Counted from the first letter of the stretch, positions 17,933 to 24,838 are shown. The stretch: DNA of 64,000 bases from Labrenzia sp. R4_2 (GCF_017743865.1 NZ_JAGHRJ010000002.1:744001-808000); one strand, 5' to 3'. The notes: generated from the sequence alone by a model not told the origin. Made by a program: numbers and translations.

Positions 17933-19054
17933 CTATGCCGACTTCGCTCGTGCTGCCTGCGCTGGGATGTTTTCAATGGATACTTCTGGCATGAACTCCG
18001 GCAATTGCTCAACGTTATCCGCGATCTCTACCGGTGCACCGCCGCCGGTTTCTGATGTCACTGGATCAATCGCCACAAGGACCGGCTGCGTTTCAGTTTG
18101 ATCACGTGCACCTGCCCGAAACGCCTGCGCCGGGATCAGTCTGACCGTCATCGCTGTAAAGTTCGGCGCTCCGTTTTCTTCCATGTTTTCGTGAAACGTG
18201 CGCACCCGAAGAACCAGTTCGGAGGCAAGACCATCATGCCGGGCTTCAGAAAGCCGGGTCAGGTAAACGGGCCGGTCAGTGACATGAAGCCGCGCAAAGA
18301 TCCAATCGGGGCCGCTGGAAGCAAATGCAGGCCCGAAAAGCCGGCGTGCAGGACCGCCAAGGAGACGCATGTCTCCATCCGGCTGCACTTTGCAAACGAC
18401 GCCCGATACCGCCTGCCCCATCGTTTGGAAATCTTCGGTCGCACTTTTGATCAGCACCCTGGTTCGGCTCCGGTCCGAAATCAAACGACAGGCGAGCAGT
18501 CCTGCGTAAAGGATCGCGCCAAGCGTCGCGACCGGATCAAGTGCTGCAGGCAAACTGAACCCAATTGAGCCTGCGACCGGCAACAAAATCAAACCGGCAT
18601 AAACCGCTGCGCAAATCCCGGTGGTGATCACCGCGGTACGTCTTTGACCGGCAAAAGCAGCTTCAACGCAGGGAATGAGCAACCAGATGACAGCAAAGGA
18701 CTGGGCTCCGCCGGTCATTGCGCAAATCACACCCGTGAAGGCCGCAAACAGAACCGAAGAGATGGTTATGGCGCGTTCCAGGTTACCGGACCGGGACAGG
18801 TACAACGCCAATGGCCATTGGCCCAACATCCAGGCCAGCATCAGTACCGCTGCAGAGTGCGGTGCGCCCGCCAGGGCAAGATGTAGCGGCAACACGAAAA
18901 GTGCCACCGCACCAGAAAAAAAGCAGCCAACCAGGAATGATCTGTGCAGTGGCCCGGCCAAAGGATCCGAGACAGCGTCAGGGTGAATCATCCCGTCAAT
19001 GCGACTCGCCCAAGTCGTCCAGGCGTTTTGCAGATATTTCAGATGGTTACTCAC
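17933..19054 (-). CDS. Membrane protein with PAS-like domain, DivJ-like sensor part without kinase
   Basis: A 373-residue protein starting at GTG 19054. Residues about 35-190 hold roughly six membrane helices (FLVGCFFSGAVALFVLPLHL, ITISSVLFAAFTGVICAM and others). They are followed by a soluble part with a PAS-like stretch (MGQAVSGVVCKVQPDGDMRLLGGPARRLFG). This resembles the sensory half of alphaproteobacterial DivJ-type histidine kinases, but no dimerisation His box or ATPase domain follows; the frame ends cleanly 7 bases before the next gene. It may be an adaptor or a remnant. Identification is by general pattern only. Confidence 0.6.
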   Translation of the reverse strand: MSNHLKYLQNAWTTWASRIDGMIHPDAVSDPLAGPLHRSFLVGCFFSGAVALFVLPLHLALAGAPHSAAVLMLAWMLGQWPLALYLSRSGNLERAITISSVLFAAFTGVICAMTGGAQSFAVIWLLIPCVEAAFAGQRRTAVITTGICAAVYAGLILLPVAGSIGFSLPAALDPVATLGAILYAGLLACRLISDRSRTRVLIKSATEDFQTMGQAVSGVVCKVQPDGDMRLLGGPARRLFGPAFASSGPDWIFARLHVTDRPVYLTRLSEARHDGLASELVLRVRTFHENMEENGAPNFTAMTVRLIPAQAFRAGARDQTETQPVLVAIDPVTSETGGGAPVEIADNVEQLPEFMPEVSIENIPAQAARAKSA

Positions 19055-19381
19055 AATACACTACCGATACGCGCGCGAGAATCGGGTCTCGCCAAGCTGT
19101 TGGTGTTATTTTCGCCCGCACCGCTTAAGGAACGTTAAAGGATAAATCTCTTTTCGCTCAGAAATGCACTTTTCTCTTTGTTTTCAGTCCGTTGCTCGAA
19201 GTTCATTCAAATTTGAATCAAATTCTCAGAAAATTCGACTTAAATGCATGTTTTATTTTATGAAAATTGGATCCGTCAGCTCAACCGGGTGTTCTGAAGT
19301 CAGTGCTACAACGACCCCATAACGAGTGCGCCACCAACAAAAACGGCGCACCTGACATTCAAAGAACTATGGGTAGCAGCA
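19055..19381. other. 327-bp intergenic region with AT-rich palindrome
   Basis: Divergent interval between the membrane/PAS gene and the DUF5330 gene. No credible coding sequence was seen. It is AT rich to the right and includes a perfect 14-bp palindrome at 19205-19218. A TTAA-N6-TTAA sequence at 19125-19138 has the wrong spacing for a CtrA box. Confidence 0.6.
19205..19218. promoter_or_regulatory. 14-bp perfect palindrome
   Basis: ATTCAAATTTGAAT is self-complementary over its whole length and lies in the divergent promoter interval. It could be an operator for either neighbour, but AT-rich palindromes of this length can occur by chance. Confidence 0.35.
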
Positions 19382-19825
19382 ATGTTCTTTCTCTTGAGAA
19401 CCGCCTTCTGGCTGACTTTGGTTTTGGTCCTTATCCCGATCGGGTCTGAGACCGAAAGCACTCCAGTAGAACCAATCAATCCGGTCTCGGCATTTATCGC
19501 CGCGCAGGCAACCATGTCTGATATTGGCGGATTTTGTGATCGCAATCCGCAGGCATGCGAAACCGGCGGAAATGCTCTGACAGCGATCGGCAGCCGCGCT
19601 CGTGACGGCGCCCGGATTGTCTATGAGTATCTGGACACACAAATCGCTGACGCTGATCCGTCCGGAACTGTGATCACCGGGTCCACAAACGTCCAGCCGA
19701 CTTCTGATCAAACCAGCATCGCTGGTCCACAGCCTGCCGATGGTGTGACCGAAACCACTCAAATCCAAGAATCTGATATTGGGCCAACGCCTAGGCCCAA
19801 ACCCCGCTCAGGTCAAAAGACCTGA
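19382..19825 (+). CDS. DUF5330 family protein
   Basis: A 147-residue protein with an N-terminal membrane anchor or signal (FFLLRTAFWLTLVLVLIPIG). A core with SAFIAAQATMSDIGGFCDRNPQACETG follows, the pattern of DUF5330 proteins found in Hyphomicrobiales. The C-terminal third is Thr/Pro/Ser rich and low in complexity, probably unstructured in the periplasm. No function is known. The stop codon sits in the stem of a hairpin (19807-19826) that opens a run of further hairpins. Confidence 0.78.
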   Translation: MFFLLRTAFWLTLVLVLIPIGSETESTPVEPINPVSAFIAAQATMSDIGGFCDRNPQACETGGNALTAIGSRARDGARIVYEYLDTQIADADPSGTVITGSTNVQPTSDQTSIAGPQPADGVTETTQIQESDIGPTPRPKPRSGQKT

Positions 19826-19947
19826 GTTAAAACCGTTCCCAGATCCTGAGACCTTCAGGACCAAATGAACGGTTGATTGCGCCCCGCGAAGGCAATGCAA
19901 ATCCGTTGCATTGCATCAGACGGCTTCACTTCAGCGGTTTTTCCGCT
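19807..19947 (+). other. Cluster of four consecutive hairpins
   Basis: Four stem-loops follow one another: CTCAGGTC/GACCTGAG (19807-19826, over the stop codon), AACCGTTC/GAACGGTT with an inner TCCTGA/TCAGGA (19831-19874), AATGCAA/TTGCATT (19894-19912) and AGCGG/CCGCT (19933-19947). A strong terminator follows at 19948. This could be a structured 3' UTR or a small RNA; no promoter of its own was recognised. Confidence 0.45.
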
Positions 19948-19997
19948 ACGCCGCAGACGAACAGCTGCCCATTTCGTCTGCGGCGTTTCTTTGTTTT
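19948..19997 (+). terminator. Rho-independent terminator
   Basis: ACGCCGCAGACGAA pairs perfectly over 14 bp with TTCGTCTGCGGCGT around an 11-base loop, and the sequence TTCTTTGTTTT follows. It ends transcription from the DUF5330 gene, or from a small RNA within 19807-19947, before sufE. Confidence 0.8.
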
Positions 19998-20104
19998 CAC
20001 GCGCTCAACAAACATCCAAACCTAATAAAACCCCGGCGCCAGGATAGGCAGATTGGGTTCTGCGAGCTATATGGAGCTCAAAGCGACCACAAAAGACGGA
20101 TGCC

Positions 20105-20536
20105 ATGACAACGACACTCGATGACATTCTGGAAACATTCGAGTTTCTGGATGATTGGGAAGACCGCTACAAATACCTCATCGATCTGGGCAAGGAGCTT
20201 CCGCCTCTGACCGATGCCGAGCGCAGCGAAGAACATAAGGTCCGCGGGTGTGTTTCGCAGGTCTGGCTGATTACAGGGATAGAAAAGAACGCTGAAGGCG
20301 CTCCGGTGCTGACGTTCCGCGGTGACAGCGATGCCCTCATCGTACAAGGACTTGTAGCAATCGTAACAGCAGTCTTTTCCGGCAAGACCGCTGAGGACAT
20401 TCTGAAGACCGACGTTGAAGGCGTTTTCAATCAACTCGACCTGCAGGAGCATCTCACTCCACAACGTTCAAATGGCCTCAGGTCCATGGTTGGCCGGATC
20501 CGGACCGACGCAGAGGCTGCCTTGGCCGCAGCCTAA
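20105..20536 (+). CDS. sufE: SufE family cysteine desulfurase sulfur acceptor
   Basis: A 143-residue protein matching SufE over its full length: LDDILETFEFLDDWEDRYKYLIDLG, EEHKVRGCVSQVWL and the C-terminal HLTPQRSNGLRSMVGRI. The active-site Cys is residue 49 in VRGCVSQ. SufE takes persulfide sulfur from SufS and passes it to the SufBCD scaffold for Fe-S cluster assembly. The suf operon itself is not in the window; stand-alone sufE is common in alphaproteobacteria. It ends 10 bases before the convergent DUF6456 gene. Confidence 0.92.
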   Translation: MTTTLDDILETFEFLDDWEDRYKYLIDLGKELPPLTDAERSEEHKVRGCVSQVWLITGIEKNAEGAPVLTFRGDSDALIVQGLVAIVTAVFSGKTAEDILKTDVEGVFNQLDLQEHLTPQRSNGLRSMVGRIRTDAEAALAAA

Positions 20537-20546
20537 ATTCGTGTCA

Positions 20547-21386
20547 TCATTCGCGCTCTCCCGGTGTGGATGACCAGCTTCGAACGCCAGACGGCCGTGA
20601 CAGGGCTTGCGTACGTTCTCCATAGCGGTCTGCCAAAGCGGACAGAGCAATTTGCAGGATGATTTTCGCGCACCTTGCAGGCCATCCGCGCTCTGCCTCG
20701 ACTTTTTCAAGACCCTTCAGATGACAACACACGTCCACTAGAACACCCGCCAGAACCGGCTCCAGGCTCTCAAGAACAGTTTCCACACGCTGGCGTGCGG
20801 ACAGCACATCGTCGTTCAAGTCTTTTAGGCCACTCCCTCTAGAGCTTGTGGTGACCCGCTCGGTGCGCCAGCCCTGCCCGACCGTTGGCATCATCGACGC
20901 GAAGGTAAAGTCGGCGCGCAACCGTTCCCCCGCCCAGACCTCTTCCGGCTTCAAAAGCGGCTGGCCATTCTTCTTCTTTCGTGCCGCCAAACGGGCGAGC
21001 GGACTTTCCGAAAGATTGACCCTGGCTGTTGTTGGCCGCTTTCCAGTTTCATTGGCGCCCTTACCGTTACAAGGCACAGTTCGTATCTCGCCATGTTGAT
21101 CGGCTATGTCCTCAGATCCACTCAAGGCGCGACGGAGCGCTGCACGCCCCTCCGGACTGATCCGGCAGATGCTCTGTTCCACTCTTTTCAGAACGCCGGC
21201 CGAAAGGGCCTCTTCTATCAGCTGATTACTCCAACATGTTGATCTTGTTTTGGAATCACGGACCAATATCCATTGTGACTGCGCGCTGGAACAGTCCCGG
21301 ACAATCTCCGATCCATTGGACGACAAACAGCGCAAAAGACGAACTCGCGCGCGCCGGTCGGAGCTGTTGGCTGAAAGGAAACTCAT
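20547..21386 (-). CDS. DUF6456 domain protein
   Basis: A 279-residue protein. The N-terminal third looks like a winged-helix region (LIEEALSAGVLKRVEQSICRISPEGRAALRRAL). The C-terminal half fits DUF6456: SPLARLAARKKKNGQPLLKPEEVWAGERLRADFTFASMMPTVGQGW, then LNDDVLSARQRVETVLESLEPVLAGVLVDVCCHLKGLE. It is probably a DNA-binding or regulatory protein, but no target is known. The start overlaps the stop of the upstream HTH gene by 4 bases (ATGA), so they are one operon. Confidence 0.82.
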   Translation of the reverse strand: MSFLSANSSDRRARVRLLRCLSSNGSEIVRDCSSAQSQWILVRDSKTRSTCWSNQLIEEALSAGVLKRVEQSICRISPEGRAALRRALSGSEDIADQHGEIRTVPCNGKGANETGKRPTTARVNLSESPLARLAARKKKNGQPLLKPEEVWAGERLRADFTFASMMPTVGQGWRTERVTTSSRGSGLKDLNDDVLSARQRVETVLESLEPVLAGVLVDVCCHLKGLEKVEAERGWPARCAKIILQIALSALADRYGERTQALSRPSGVRSWSSTPGERE

Positions 21387-21796
21387 TGCGCCCCCCAGAT
21401 GCTGGCTCCGAAGAGCGGATCGCGGCGCAATGTGATCAGTGCCTCGATCTCACTGACCAACTCATCAAAAAAGGGATCTTCCCTCATGATCTCTATTTTC
21501 TTGCATGCGTGGGAAGCTGTTGAACGGTCTCTGAAATAGCGGCGCCCAACCATCGCAAGTGACAAACCGAACTCAACATGCGCGAGATACATCATCAGTT
21601 GCCGCGCACCAGAAACATGCTTGGGACCGCGATTGTGGGTAAAAAAATCCATGGGTTTGATGCAGAAGGCGCGGGATACATACCCCTCAGCAAGATGCAA
21701 ATGGGCCTCCAGCCTGTTCTCCTCTAGCAAGCAAAGTGGTTTTGCTCGCAAAGGTCTGTAGTGGTCGTGTATTGCCCCTCCCCTATCATTGAACAT
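21383..21796 (-). CDS. DnaA domain IV-like helix-turn-helix protein
   Basis: A 137-residue protein whose C-terminal half resembles the DNA-binding domain IV of DnaA: ARQLMMYLAHVEFGLSLAMVGRRYFRDRSTASHACKKIE, including the basic helix and the signature-like DRSTASHA. No AAA+ ATPase part is present. It is probably a transcription factor or replication modulator that uses the DnaA-type HTH. The ATG at 21796 follows AGGAGG, better than the start eight codons upstream. An IS1595-type element is inserted 64 bp upstream and may have displaced its promoter. Confidence 0.8.
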   Translation of the reverse strand: MFNDRGGAIHDHYRPLRAKPLCLLEENRLEAHLHLAEGYVSRAFCIKPMDFFTHNRGPKHVSGARQLMMYLAHVEFGLSLAMVGRRYFRDRSTASHACKKIEIMREDPFFDELVSEIEALITLRRDPLFGASIWGAQ

Positions 21797-21852
21797 ATTC
21801 GCACCTCCTGTCGTGAACATTAGGAAATATTCGCCTGAACTACCGAGATAGG

Positions 21853-21860
21853 CTTAAATT
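21853..21860. repeat. Target site duplication, left copy
   Basis: CTTAAATT directly precedes the left inverted repeat, and the same eight bases follow the right inverted repeat at 24831. Eight base pairs is the duplication size known for the IS1595 family. Confidence 0.9.
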
Positions 21861-21883
21861 GGCGTTATTATATTTGACAAACC
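21861..21883 (+). repeat. Left terminal inverted repeat
   Basis: Identical over 23 bp to the reverse complement of 24808-24830; the next base differs. It contains the -35 box TTGACA (21874-21879) of the transposase promoter. Confidence 0.93.
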
Positions 21884-21902
21884 CAACTTAGATTCCTATA
21901 TT
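21874..21902 (+). promoter_or_regulatory. Transposase promoter starting in the left inverted repeat
   Basis: TTGACA (21874-21879), a 17-base spacer and TATATT (21897-21902) form a near-consensus sigma-70 promoter. Transcription would begin about 12 bases before the transposase ATG at 21922. The -35 lies inside the inverted repeat, the -10 just inside the element. Confidence 0.75.
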
Positions 21903-21921
21903 GGAGTCAAGGAGTTGGAAA

Positions 21922-22890
21922 ATGTCTGTACTGTCTCGCCCGTATTTCCATTGTGAAGCCGCAGCTTTCGAGCATGTGGAGGAAATGCTGTGGCCGAACG
22001 GCCCGCATTGCCCGCACTGTGGCAACGCTGGAAAGATCTATGAATTGAAGGGTGTTCGCTCCAAGCCTTCCAAGAAGAACCCGGAAGGTGTTGAGCGTTA
22101 CGGCCTGAAAAAGTGTGCAGAGTGCCGGAAGCAGTTCACCGTCCGCATTGGAACGATCTTTGAAGAAAGCCACATTCCGCTGCACAAGTGGTTGCAGGCA
22201 ATCTATCTGATGTGTTCCAGCAAGAAGGGTATCAGCTCCAATCAGCTCGCCCGCGTTCTGGAAATCACGGTAAAGTCCGCTTGGTTCCTGTCTCACCGTA
22301 TCCGTGAGGCAATGCGCTCCGGCGAGCTTGAGCCGATGGGTGGCGCTGGCAAAGAAGTTGAAGGCGACGAAACCTATTTCGGCAACAAGGACGTAATCAC
22401 TACGCGCACCAAGCGCGGCAAGGCTGGCCTGTCCAGTAAACGTGCTGTTGTTTCTCTGGTTGAGCGCGGTGGTTCTGTCCGGTCTTTCCATGTTGATCGT
22501 GCCGACAAGCAGACCGTTACGAGCATCGTAAACGAGAACGTGAATAAGGAATCTGCGTTCTACACCGATGAAAGCCGCCTGTATAACGATGTGCATGGCA
22601 CGTTTGCTGGTGGCAGCGAGCGGGTGCACCACGCAGCAAGCGAATATGTACGCGGCCCGGCTCACACCAACACGCTGGAAGGCTATTACAGCATCTTCAA
22701 GCGTGGCATGAAGGGCGTCTATCAGCATTGTTCCGAGAAGCATCTGCATCGGTATTTGGCTGAATTTGACTTCCGGTATAACAATCGGATTAAGTTGGGT
22801 GTGGCAGATCCAGAACGCGCGGAAAAGGCGCTGAAAAATGTTAAGGGGCGGCGGTTATTGTACCGGGACTCGTTCCAAGCTCTGTCCTAA
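21922..22890 (+). CDS. IS1595-family (ISXO2-like) transposase
   Basis: A 322-residue transposase starting at ATG 21922 behind AAGGAG. It has an N-terminal zinc ribbon (CPHCGNAGK ... CAECRKQF), a helix-turn-helix-like stretch (SSNQLARVLEITVKSAWFLSHRIREAM), and a DDE-type catalytic core. Core motifs are VEGDETYFGN, FYTDESRLYN and GPAHTNTLEGYYSIFKRGMKGVYQHC, as in the ISXO2-like domain. No frameshift or stop interrupts it, so it should be active. It moves the surrounding element by recognising the 23-bp repeats. Confidence 0.94.
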   Translation: MSVLSRPYFHCEAAAFEHVEEMLWPNGPHCPHCGNAGKIYELKGVRSKPSKKNPEGVERYGLKKCAECRKQFTVRIGTIFEESHIPLHKWLQAIYLMCSSKKGISSNQLARVLEITVKSAWFLSHRIREAMRSGELEPMGGAGKEVEGDETYFGNKDVITTRTKRGKAGLSSKRAVVSLVERGGSVRSFHVDRADKQTVTSIVNENVNKESAFYTDESRLYNDVHGTFAGGSERVHHAASEYVRGPAHTNTLEGYYSIFKRGMKGVYQHCSEKHLHRYLAEFDFRYNNRIKLGVADPERAEKALKNVKGRRLLYRDSFQALS

Positions 22891-22910
22891 GTGAAACGTG
22901 GCGAATCGAA

Positions 22911-23648
22911 ATGCGGATTGGTAGGGAGATAAGCTGGATATTGCAGGGCAAAAGCCCTGACCAGATCCCTATGGTCCGGCTTGGCGAATATCTTCAGCAG
23001 CTTGCAATCATGCTTGGTGAGGAAGATGGTGTTCACTTCGCTCGCGTTGAAAAGGGCAGTACGAAAGTAGTTGCTACCCTCGACGCTGGTCAGCCTGCTC
23101 AAAATGTTCATGCGAGAGCTTATGCCGTTAGAGATGGCCGCGCGCCGCGTGATTCCATGAATGCTTTTCGCCGCATTGAAGAAATGGTTGCGCAGGACGG
23201 TGGTCGTGCCCGGCTGCAATTCGGTACGGCTACGGTACTGCGATTTACCGGACGGAATATCCTGAAAGCAGGCGCTTTCAAACTTATCGACACTGGAACC
23301 GTTACAGGTCGCCTATATTCTCTGTCTGAGGGCTCTGACCAGAGCATAAGGGGCCGAATTAGGCCTCAATTTGGCAGCGGGTATATCTCCTGTACGGCTG
23401 GCCCTGAGTTCTCTGCGATATTGCGTCGTCATTTGTTTGAGGCAGTCAGAGTCACCGGGAAAGGCGAATGGACGCGCTCTGAGGAAGGCGGCTGGACGTG
23501 CCAGCACTTAGATGTCATCGAAGTTAAGCCGGTCAAAAACACGACGCTACGTGAAGCTATTGAGACACTAAGGGCGATTGATGCGCAATGGGGTGATGAC
23601 CCATTGGCAGAGTGGGAAGAAATGGAAATGAAGGACGGGGCTGCTTGA
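22911..23648 (+). CDS. Conserved hypothetical passenger protein, upstream of PIN gene
   Basis: A 245-residue protein within the IS1595-type element. The N-terminal part (GEYLQQLAIMLGEEDGVHFARVEKGSTKVV) and the tail (DAQWGDDPLAEWEEMEM) resemble uncharacterised proteins I recall beside PIN-domain genes in proteobacteria. Its middle part is beta rich. It may be an antitoxin-like partner of the following protein, but it is longer than usual antitoxins and shows no clear DNA-binding motif. The start could be ATG 22911 or ATG 22971. It overlaps the next gene by 4 bases (TTGA). Confidence 0.65.
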   Translation: MRIGREISWILQGKSPDQIPMVRLGEYLQQLAIMLGEEDGVHFARVEKGSTKVVATLDAGQPAQNVHARAYAVRDGRAPRDSMNAFRRIEEMVAQDGGRARLQFGTATVLRFTGRNILKAGAFKLIDTGTVTGRLYSLSEGSDQSIRGRIRPQFGSGYISCTAGPEFSAILRRHLFEAVRVTGKGEWTRSEEGGWTCQHLDVIEVKPVKNTTLREAIETLRAIDAQWGDDPLAEWEEMEMKDGAA

Positions 23649-24238
23649 TCGCGGCCATTGATAATACCTTCCTGACTTTGCTGTTAAACCCTGCGGCGAA
23701 GCCCCGAACGAATCCGGCAACGAAAATACCCGCAACGCATTGCAAAGAGCGCATTGAGGGGCTGGTGGATACCATTGATAAACGGGGCGGCCGGTTGCTT
23801 GTCCCCGCGCCTTGTTTGGCCGAGGTGCTAGCATCTGATGAAGCAACGGACGCTTACATCACAGATTTGCAGTCTTATGGTGTAATTGAGATAGCCGACT
23901 TCAACGCCCGTGCGGCTTACGAGCTTGGGCACATAATCAGGAATGCTAATTTTGCCGGGGACAAGCGATCAGGAGAAAAGGGAAACTGGCAACACATAAA
24001 AATGGACCGGCAAATAGTTGCTATCGCGAAAGTCCATAATGTGGATACGTTTTATACCGATGATCAACGCCAGCGTAATTTCGCAGAGGCCGCAGGGCTG
24101 AAGGTTCTTTCCACCTGGGATTTGGATCTTCCATCCAAATTCGCTCAGATGGATATGCTCAAGGATCATAAGGATGGGCAAATTGGACAAGCCGCAGATC
24201 GAAAAATTCAAGGAAGCAGCGAAGAAACTCGGCTGTGA
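23645..24238 (+). CDS. PIN-domain protein (putative VapC-like ribonuclease)
   Basis: A 197-residue protein starting at TTG 23645 behind AAGGACGGGG, coupled to the upstream gene by a 4-base overlap. It has PIN acidic residues in order: Asp6 (LIAAIDNTFL), Glu60 (CLAEVL), Asp121 (KMDRQIVAIA) and Asp139/140 (FYTDDQ). The C-terminal strand LKVLSTWDLDLP closes the fold. PIN domains are Mg2+-dependent RNases, often toxins of VapBC systems. It is longer than typical VapC (about 130 residues), so a toxin role is an inference from fold, coupling and mobile context. Confidence 0.72.
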   Translation: MIAAIDNTFLTLLLNPAAKPRTNPATKIPATHCKERIEGLVDTIDKRGGRLLVPAPCLAEVLASDEATDAYITDLQSYGVIEIADFNARAAYELGHIIRNANFAGDKRSGEKGNWQHIKMDRQIVAIAKVHNVDTFYTDDQRQRNFAEAAGLKVLSTWDLDLPSKFAQMDMLKDHKDGQIGQAADRKIQGSSEETRL

Positions 24239-24332
24239 CGAGTCCGAGGCCGCTTTTGATGAGAAGCTAAGGCGGATCGCGAAAAAGCCACCGCCCAAAG
24301 ACGAAAATACGAAAACCAAGCCCGGCCAGTGA
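24174..24332 (+). CDS. 52-residue Lys/Glu-rich passenger protein
   Basis: A small ORF starting at ATG 24174 behind AAGGATCATAAGG and overlapping the end of the PIN gene in another frame. The product (KLDKPQIEKFKEAAKKLGCDE, then EAAFDEKLRRIAKK) is a charged helical peptide followed by a Pro/Lys-rich tail. The pattern of FKEAAKKLGCDESEAAFDEKL recalls small uncharacterised proteins on mobile elements. The stop codon lies in the loop of the terminator that ends the passenger operon. The function is unknown. Confidence 0.65.
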   Translation: MGKLDKPQIEKFKEAAKKLGCDESEAAFDEKLRRIAKKPPPKDENTKTKPGQ

Positions 24333-24345
24333 GCCGGGCTTTTTC
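24319..24345 (+). terminator. Terminator of the plus-strand passenger operon
   Basis: AGCCCGGC and GCCGGGCT form a perfect 8-bp stem with a 6-base loop, followed by TTTT. The stop codon of the 52-residue ORF is in the loop. Confidence 0.8.
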
Positions 24346-24421
24346 ATGGAGCAGCCAGTGTTCAAATATTGGAAAAGCCGCTTGATCAGATGGGTAGCAA
24401 GAATATTGCGGGTCCCAATCG

Positions 24422-24757
24422 TCATCCACCAGAGCTACTACGTCTCGAAGCCATGATTTTATCGAGATCGCTATCGGTGTAAGTGCCAAGCGTTTTGAAG
24501 CCGATTTTCGTCAGGTTTATGATCAGGATCAAATCAAGGTTTTCATCGTAGACCGCATTTTGCTTAAGGGCGCTTCTCACCTCGTCAGAGCTATCGAATT
24601 GACTGTCTATCAGGATGAACGAAGTGGTTTCATCCCAATATGTGCCATTGGTCGCGCACTGGCGGATGCACTCGTTCACAGAATCATAGCGCGTGTCATA
24701 TCCGCCATAGGGCGAGTTCTCATCTCCGATGCGAAATGAAATAGCGAAAACCGACAT
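24422..24757 (-). CDS. Small VapD/Cas2-like fold passenger protein (SinR-family type)
   Basis: A 111-residue protein starting at ATG 24757 behind GAGAGG, transcribed inward from the right end of the element. It begins VFAISFRIGDENSPYGGYDT, continues YDSVNECIRQ, TYWDETTSFILIDSQFDSSDEVRSAL and LDLILIINLTKIGF. This beta-alpha-beta pattern resembles small proteins often called SinR-family and related to the ferredoxin-like fold of VapD and Cas2. I cannot confirm catalytic residues. It converges on the terminator of the other passengers. Confidence 0.6.
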   Translation of the reverse strand: MSVFAISFRIGDENSPYGGYDTRYDSVNECIRQCATNGTYWDETTSFILIDSQFDSSDEVRSALKQNAVYDENLDLILIINLTKIGFKTLGTYTDSDLDKIMASRRSSSGG

Positions 24758-24787
24758 ATCAAATCCTCTCAAATTGCAATGAGAGGG

Positions 24788-24817
24788 ATTACACACTTAT
24801 GAGGCGTGGTTTGTCAA
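24788..24817 (-). promoter_or_regulatory. Inward promoter in the right inverted repeat
   Basis: On the minus strand the repeat supplies TTGACA (plus 24812-24817), then an 18-base spacer and TGTAAT (plus 24788-24793). It would transcribe the small passenger gene starting at 24757. Confidence 0.65.
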
Positions 24818-24830
24818 ATATAATAACGCC
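24808..24830 (-). repeat. Right terminal inverted repeat
   Basis: Reverse complement of 21861-21883 without mismatch over 23 bp. It is followed directly by the second copy of the target duplication. Confidence 0.93.
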
Positions 24831-24838
24831 CTTAAATT
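24831..24838. repeat. Target site duplication, right copy
   Basis: CTTAAATT, identical to 21853-21860. Confidence 0.9.

Larger units (their letters stand above)
21861..24830 (+). mobile_element. IS1595-family element with passenger genes (2970 bp)
   Basis: A complete element bounded by 23-bp perfect inverted repeats beginning GGCGTTATTATATTTGACAA and an 8-bp target duplication CTTAAATT. It encodes an intact ISXO2-like transposase, then a conserved hypothetical protein, a PIN-domain protein and a 52-residue protein on the same strand, and a small protein on the opposite strand at the far end. Simple IS1595 members are about 1 kb, so roughly 2 kb is cargo. The exact repeats and intact transposase suggest a recent insertion. 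It sits between mucR and the DnaA-like HTH operon. Confidence 0.93.

Noticed and set aside
19125-19138. Possible CtrA box (TTAA...TTAA)
   Set aside because: The spacing is six bases; CtrA sites need seven.
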